A stretch of 64,000 bases of DNA. Origin: CAIMWS01 sp964409245. GTDB taxonomy: Bacteria; Verrucomicrobiota; Verrucomicrobiia; Limisphaerales; UBA1319. The position numbers and the translations under genes were made by a program. The DNA is taken from positions 1 through 64,000 of the forward strand of contig CAYPCQ010000020.1 in the NCBI GenBank assembly GCA_964409245.1. Reading direction: 5' to 3'. Below the pieces are notes generated by a model that saw only the letters and a list, made by a program, of their open reading frames with translations, did not search any database and was not told the origin of the DNA. Of this stretch, positions 62,610 through 64,000 are shown piece by piece (the stretch's first letter is position 1; each line of letters opens with the position of its first letter).

Positions 62610-64000
62610 TCAGGGTCTGGGAATGACCGGCGCGGTTTTCAAGCGGGGCCGGACCGGCAGTTTTTCGATGCCTGCAAATTGGGGATCAGCCATGGAGCGG
62701 ATTTCCTCCTCACCCAGGAATGGGCAATTGGCATCCACCCAGGCAATGAGGCGGAGCAATTCGCCCGGCGCCATGCGCACGTCATAATGTTTGCCGCTGC
62801 CCGCCAGATCGACCAGATGGCTGCGGGGGGAAAGGTAGCGCAACGGCCGTAACGACCGGTGAATGGTTGATGGGCCATCGGTGCCGGGATCTTGGGGATA
62901 AACGTCTTCCGGCTTCAGGCCATAAACCGGGATTGCCGCCACGATTCCCCAGCCGGCTTGGCCCCGATTGGGAACCGCTTCCGGCCAGGCCGCCGGGCCC
63001 AGGAACGTCAAATAAGGCTCCTTGAACAGTTGGAAAGCGCCCTGAACTGGGCGCAAGGTCAGATCCAGTTTTTCACGCGCCTTGCCCTCGCCCTGGTGGC
63101 ACTGGCCGCAATGGCGGTCCAGCAGGGGCTGCACAAACCGCTCGTAGCTGATGCTTTCCGAACCCCACGGCGGCGGGCTCAAAGGCGTAGGCGGATGCTT
63201 CGCTGCCAGCCCGGCCTGGTTCGGTGGGGCCAGGCTATGCATGCGGTGGCAGCCAACACAACCGCGGCGCTCGCCCGGCAGCACGCCGGTGAAGGATCGC
63301 ATGGTGTGTACCGCCCGTTGCTGTTCGTCCAGCAGTTGAAAGAAAAGAGCCTGGCCGGGAGGCGCCTCGAAATAAACCGAGCCATCCGGCTCCACCGGCA
63401 CCGTGGTGACGATGCGCTTGACCGCTTCCGATTGCACCGCGGAAACGGCCGGACCCGAGTAAGCGAAAACTTTTTGCCAGGTGGAATAGGTTTTGGCGTC
63501 CTGCTGGAATACGCGCAAATACTTGACCGTCCCGCGTGGCAATTCCGGCACTCCCTGCAGCACATCGCCGCTGTAAAAGACCCCCGGCTGCGCCGGCTTC
63601 CGGTCTTGGCCCGTCCCCGGCCAGGCCACCAGGTCCGGGTGGCGGGGCGGGACTGGGCGCGGCCGGATTGGCACGGCATACCAGGTGTTGTGGGTGCCCT
63701 CGTAGATCAGTTCGCGGTTTCCATGCACATCCATCAGGTAAATGCGGAATTTATCTGACGGCCCGCGGGCAGACACCAGGAAGTCTTCCCCGGAAAGTGG
63801 ATAAGACCCCAGGTAGCCATTATAACGCCCCGAGGAGTGAAAGTCTGGGGCAAAGGGGCGGTCCAGCGGGGAATTGCCGACTTCGGCCCATGGCTGGTCA
63901 AAGGTGACCCGGGTTAAACCGTGGGGAAAATTGGAACCTTGGTCCGGATCGATGATGCCGATGGTCCCATGGAACCAATCATGATGGCCCACCGAGGTGA
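62610..64000 (-). CDS. Two-CXXCH haem protein, HzsA-like (5' end missing)
   Basis: The 3' part (about 463 residues) of a larger gene that continues past the right edge; a GTG at 63992 is internal, since the frame stays open to base 64000. Two c-haem sites are seen: CVGCH at 63260-63246 and CGQCH at 63110-63096. The region before them (HHDWFHGTIGIIDP, GRYNGYLGSYPLSGEDFLVS, GVFYSGDVLQGVPELPRGTVKYLR) has the beta-propeller pattern found in the alpha subunit of hydrazine synthase and its many relatives in Planctomycetota and Verrucomicrobiota. Those relatives are not thought to make hydrazine. It is predicted to be a periplasmic electron-transfer or oxidative enzyme of unknown substrate. Confidence 0.72.
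   Translation of the reverse strand, partial: TSVGHHDWFHGTIGIIDPDQGSNFPHGLTRVTFDQPWAEVGNSPLDRPFAPDFHSSGRYNGYLGSYPLSGEDFLVSARGPSDKFRIYLMDVHGNRELIYEGTHNTWYAVPIRPRPVPPRHPDLVAWPGTGQDRKPAQPGVFYSGDVLQGVPELPRGTVKYLRVFQQDAKTYSTWQKVFAYSGPAVSAVQSEAVKRIVTTVPVEPDGSVYFEAPPGQALFFQLLDEQQRAVHTMRSFTGVLPGERRGCVGCHRMHSLAPPNQAGLAAKHPPTPLSPPPWGSESISYERFVQPLLDRHCGQCHQGEGKAREKLDLTLRPVQGAFQLFKEPYLTFLGPAAWPEAVPNRGQAGWGIVAAIPVYGLKPEDVYPQDPGTDGPSTIHRSLRPLRYLSPRSHLVDLAGSGKHYDVRMAPGELLRLIAWVDANCPFLGEEEIRSMADPQFAGIEKLPVRPRLKTAPVIPRP

Noticed and set aside
1..64000. CRISPR arrays, insertion sequences, phage genes, toxin-antitoxin or restriction genes
   Set aside because: I looked for spaced repeats, transposase motifs and the usual defence families and found none.

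Overview
The window is GC-rich, densely coding DNA from a Gram-negative bacterium, most likely a member of the Verrucomicrobiota (Pedosphaera/Limisphaera-like); I infer this from gene content, not from a marker gene. The indications are several Gfo/Idh/MocA oxidoreductases (two with twin-arginine signals), a twin-arginine TIM-barrel sugar isomerase, a VCBS/FG-GAP protein, a DUF5703 six-hairpin glycosidase, a c-type haem protein resembling the hydrazine-synthase alpha family, an MCE lipid-transport cluster, and frequent non-ATG or Shine-Dalgarno-poor starts. There are no integrases, transposases, phage genes or CRISPR arrays; this looks like ordinary chromosome.

Layout. 1-5.2 kb: tRNA-Ser(CGA), 6-phosphogluconolactonase, a wax-synthase-like MBOAT protein, a secreted six-hairpin glycosidase and an unrecognised orphan. 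5.2-8.4 kb: a sulfur locus with a YezD/OscA-like small protein behind a palindromic promoter, an outer-membrane beta-barrel and a periplasmic sulfate-binding protein. 8.4-12 kb: a Sel1-repeat/S41-peptidase fusion. 12.3-14.8 kb: 6-phosphogluconate dehydrogenase and a HAD phosphatase, each followed by a terminator. 15-19.6 kb: Maf, then an MlaE/MlaF/MCE lipid-transport operon with a TPR lipoprotein; the ATPase subunit is degenerate at almost every catalytic motif. 19.6-26 kb: HEAT-repeat, Gfo/Idh/MocA, VCBS, cation-efflux and cobalamin adenosyltransferase genes. 26-30 kb: a small LapA-like membrane protein, a second Tat-type oxidoreductase, an orphan OppC-type permease coupled to a tRNA-dihydrouridine synthase.

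30.2-35.3 kb (minus strand) is a four-gene operon with stop/start overlaps at every junction: fucose/arabinose-isomerase-like protein, FGGY kinase, amidohydrolase, Gfo/Idh/MocA dehydrogenase. It reads as a dedicated sugar pathway whose substrate I cannot name. 35.6-38.9 kb holds cmoA coupled to an isoprenylcysteine-methyltransferase-like gene, an exported MsrA and a Tat-type sugar isomerase. 39-43 kb is an exported M14 carboxypeptidase/asparaginase pair. 43.1-48.1 kb is a plus-strand housekeeping run: pyrE, ubiD, rdgB, an aldehyde dehydrogenase and a pseudouridine synthase.

48.1-64 kb: a membrane protein fusing a clan GH-A glycosidase domain to a GT2 glycosyltransferase, a large exported GH38-type mannosidase, a VanZ/ComEC/HEAT-WD40 operon (minus strand), a DUF5703 glycosidase and the 3' part of a two-CXXCH haem protein that runs off the right edge. 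The overall picture is of a free-living polysaccharide and glycoprotein degrader with a complex envelope.
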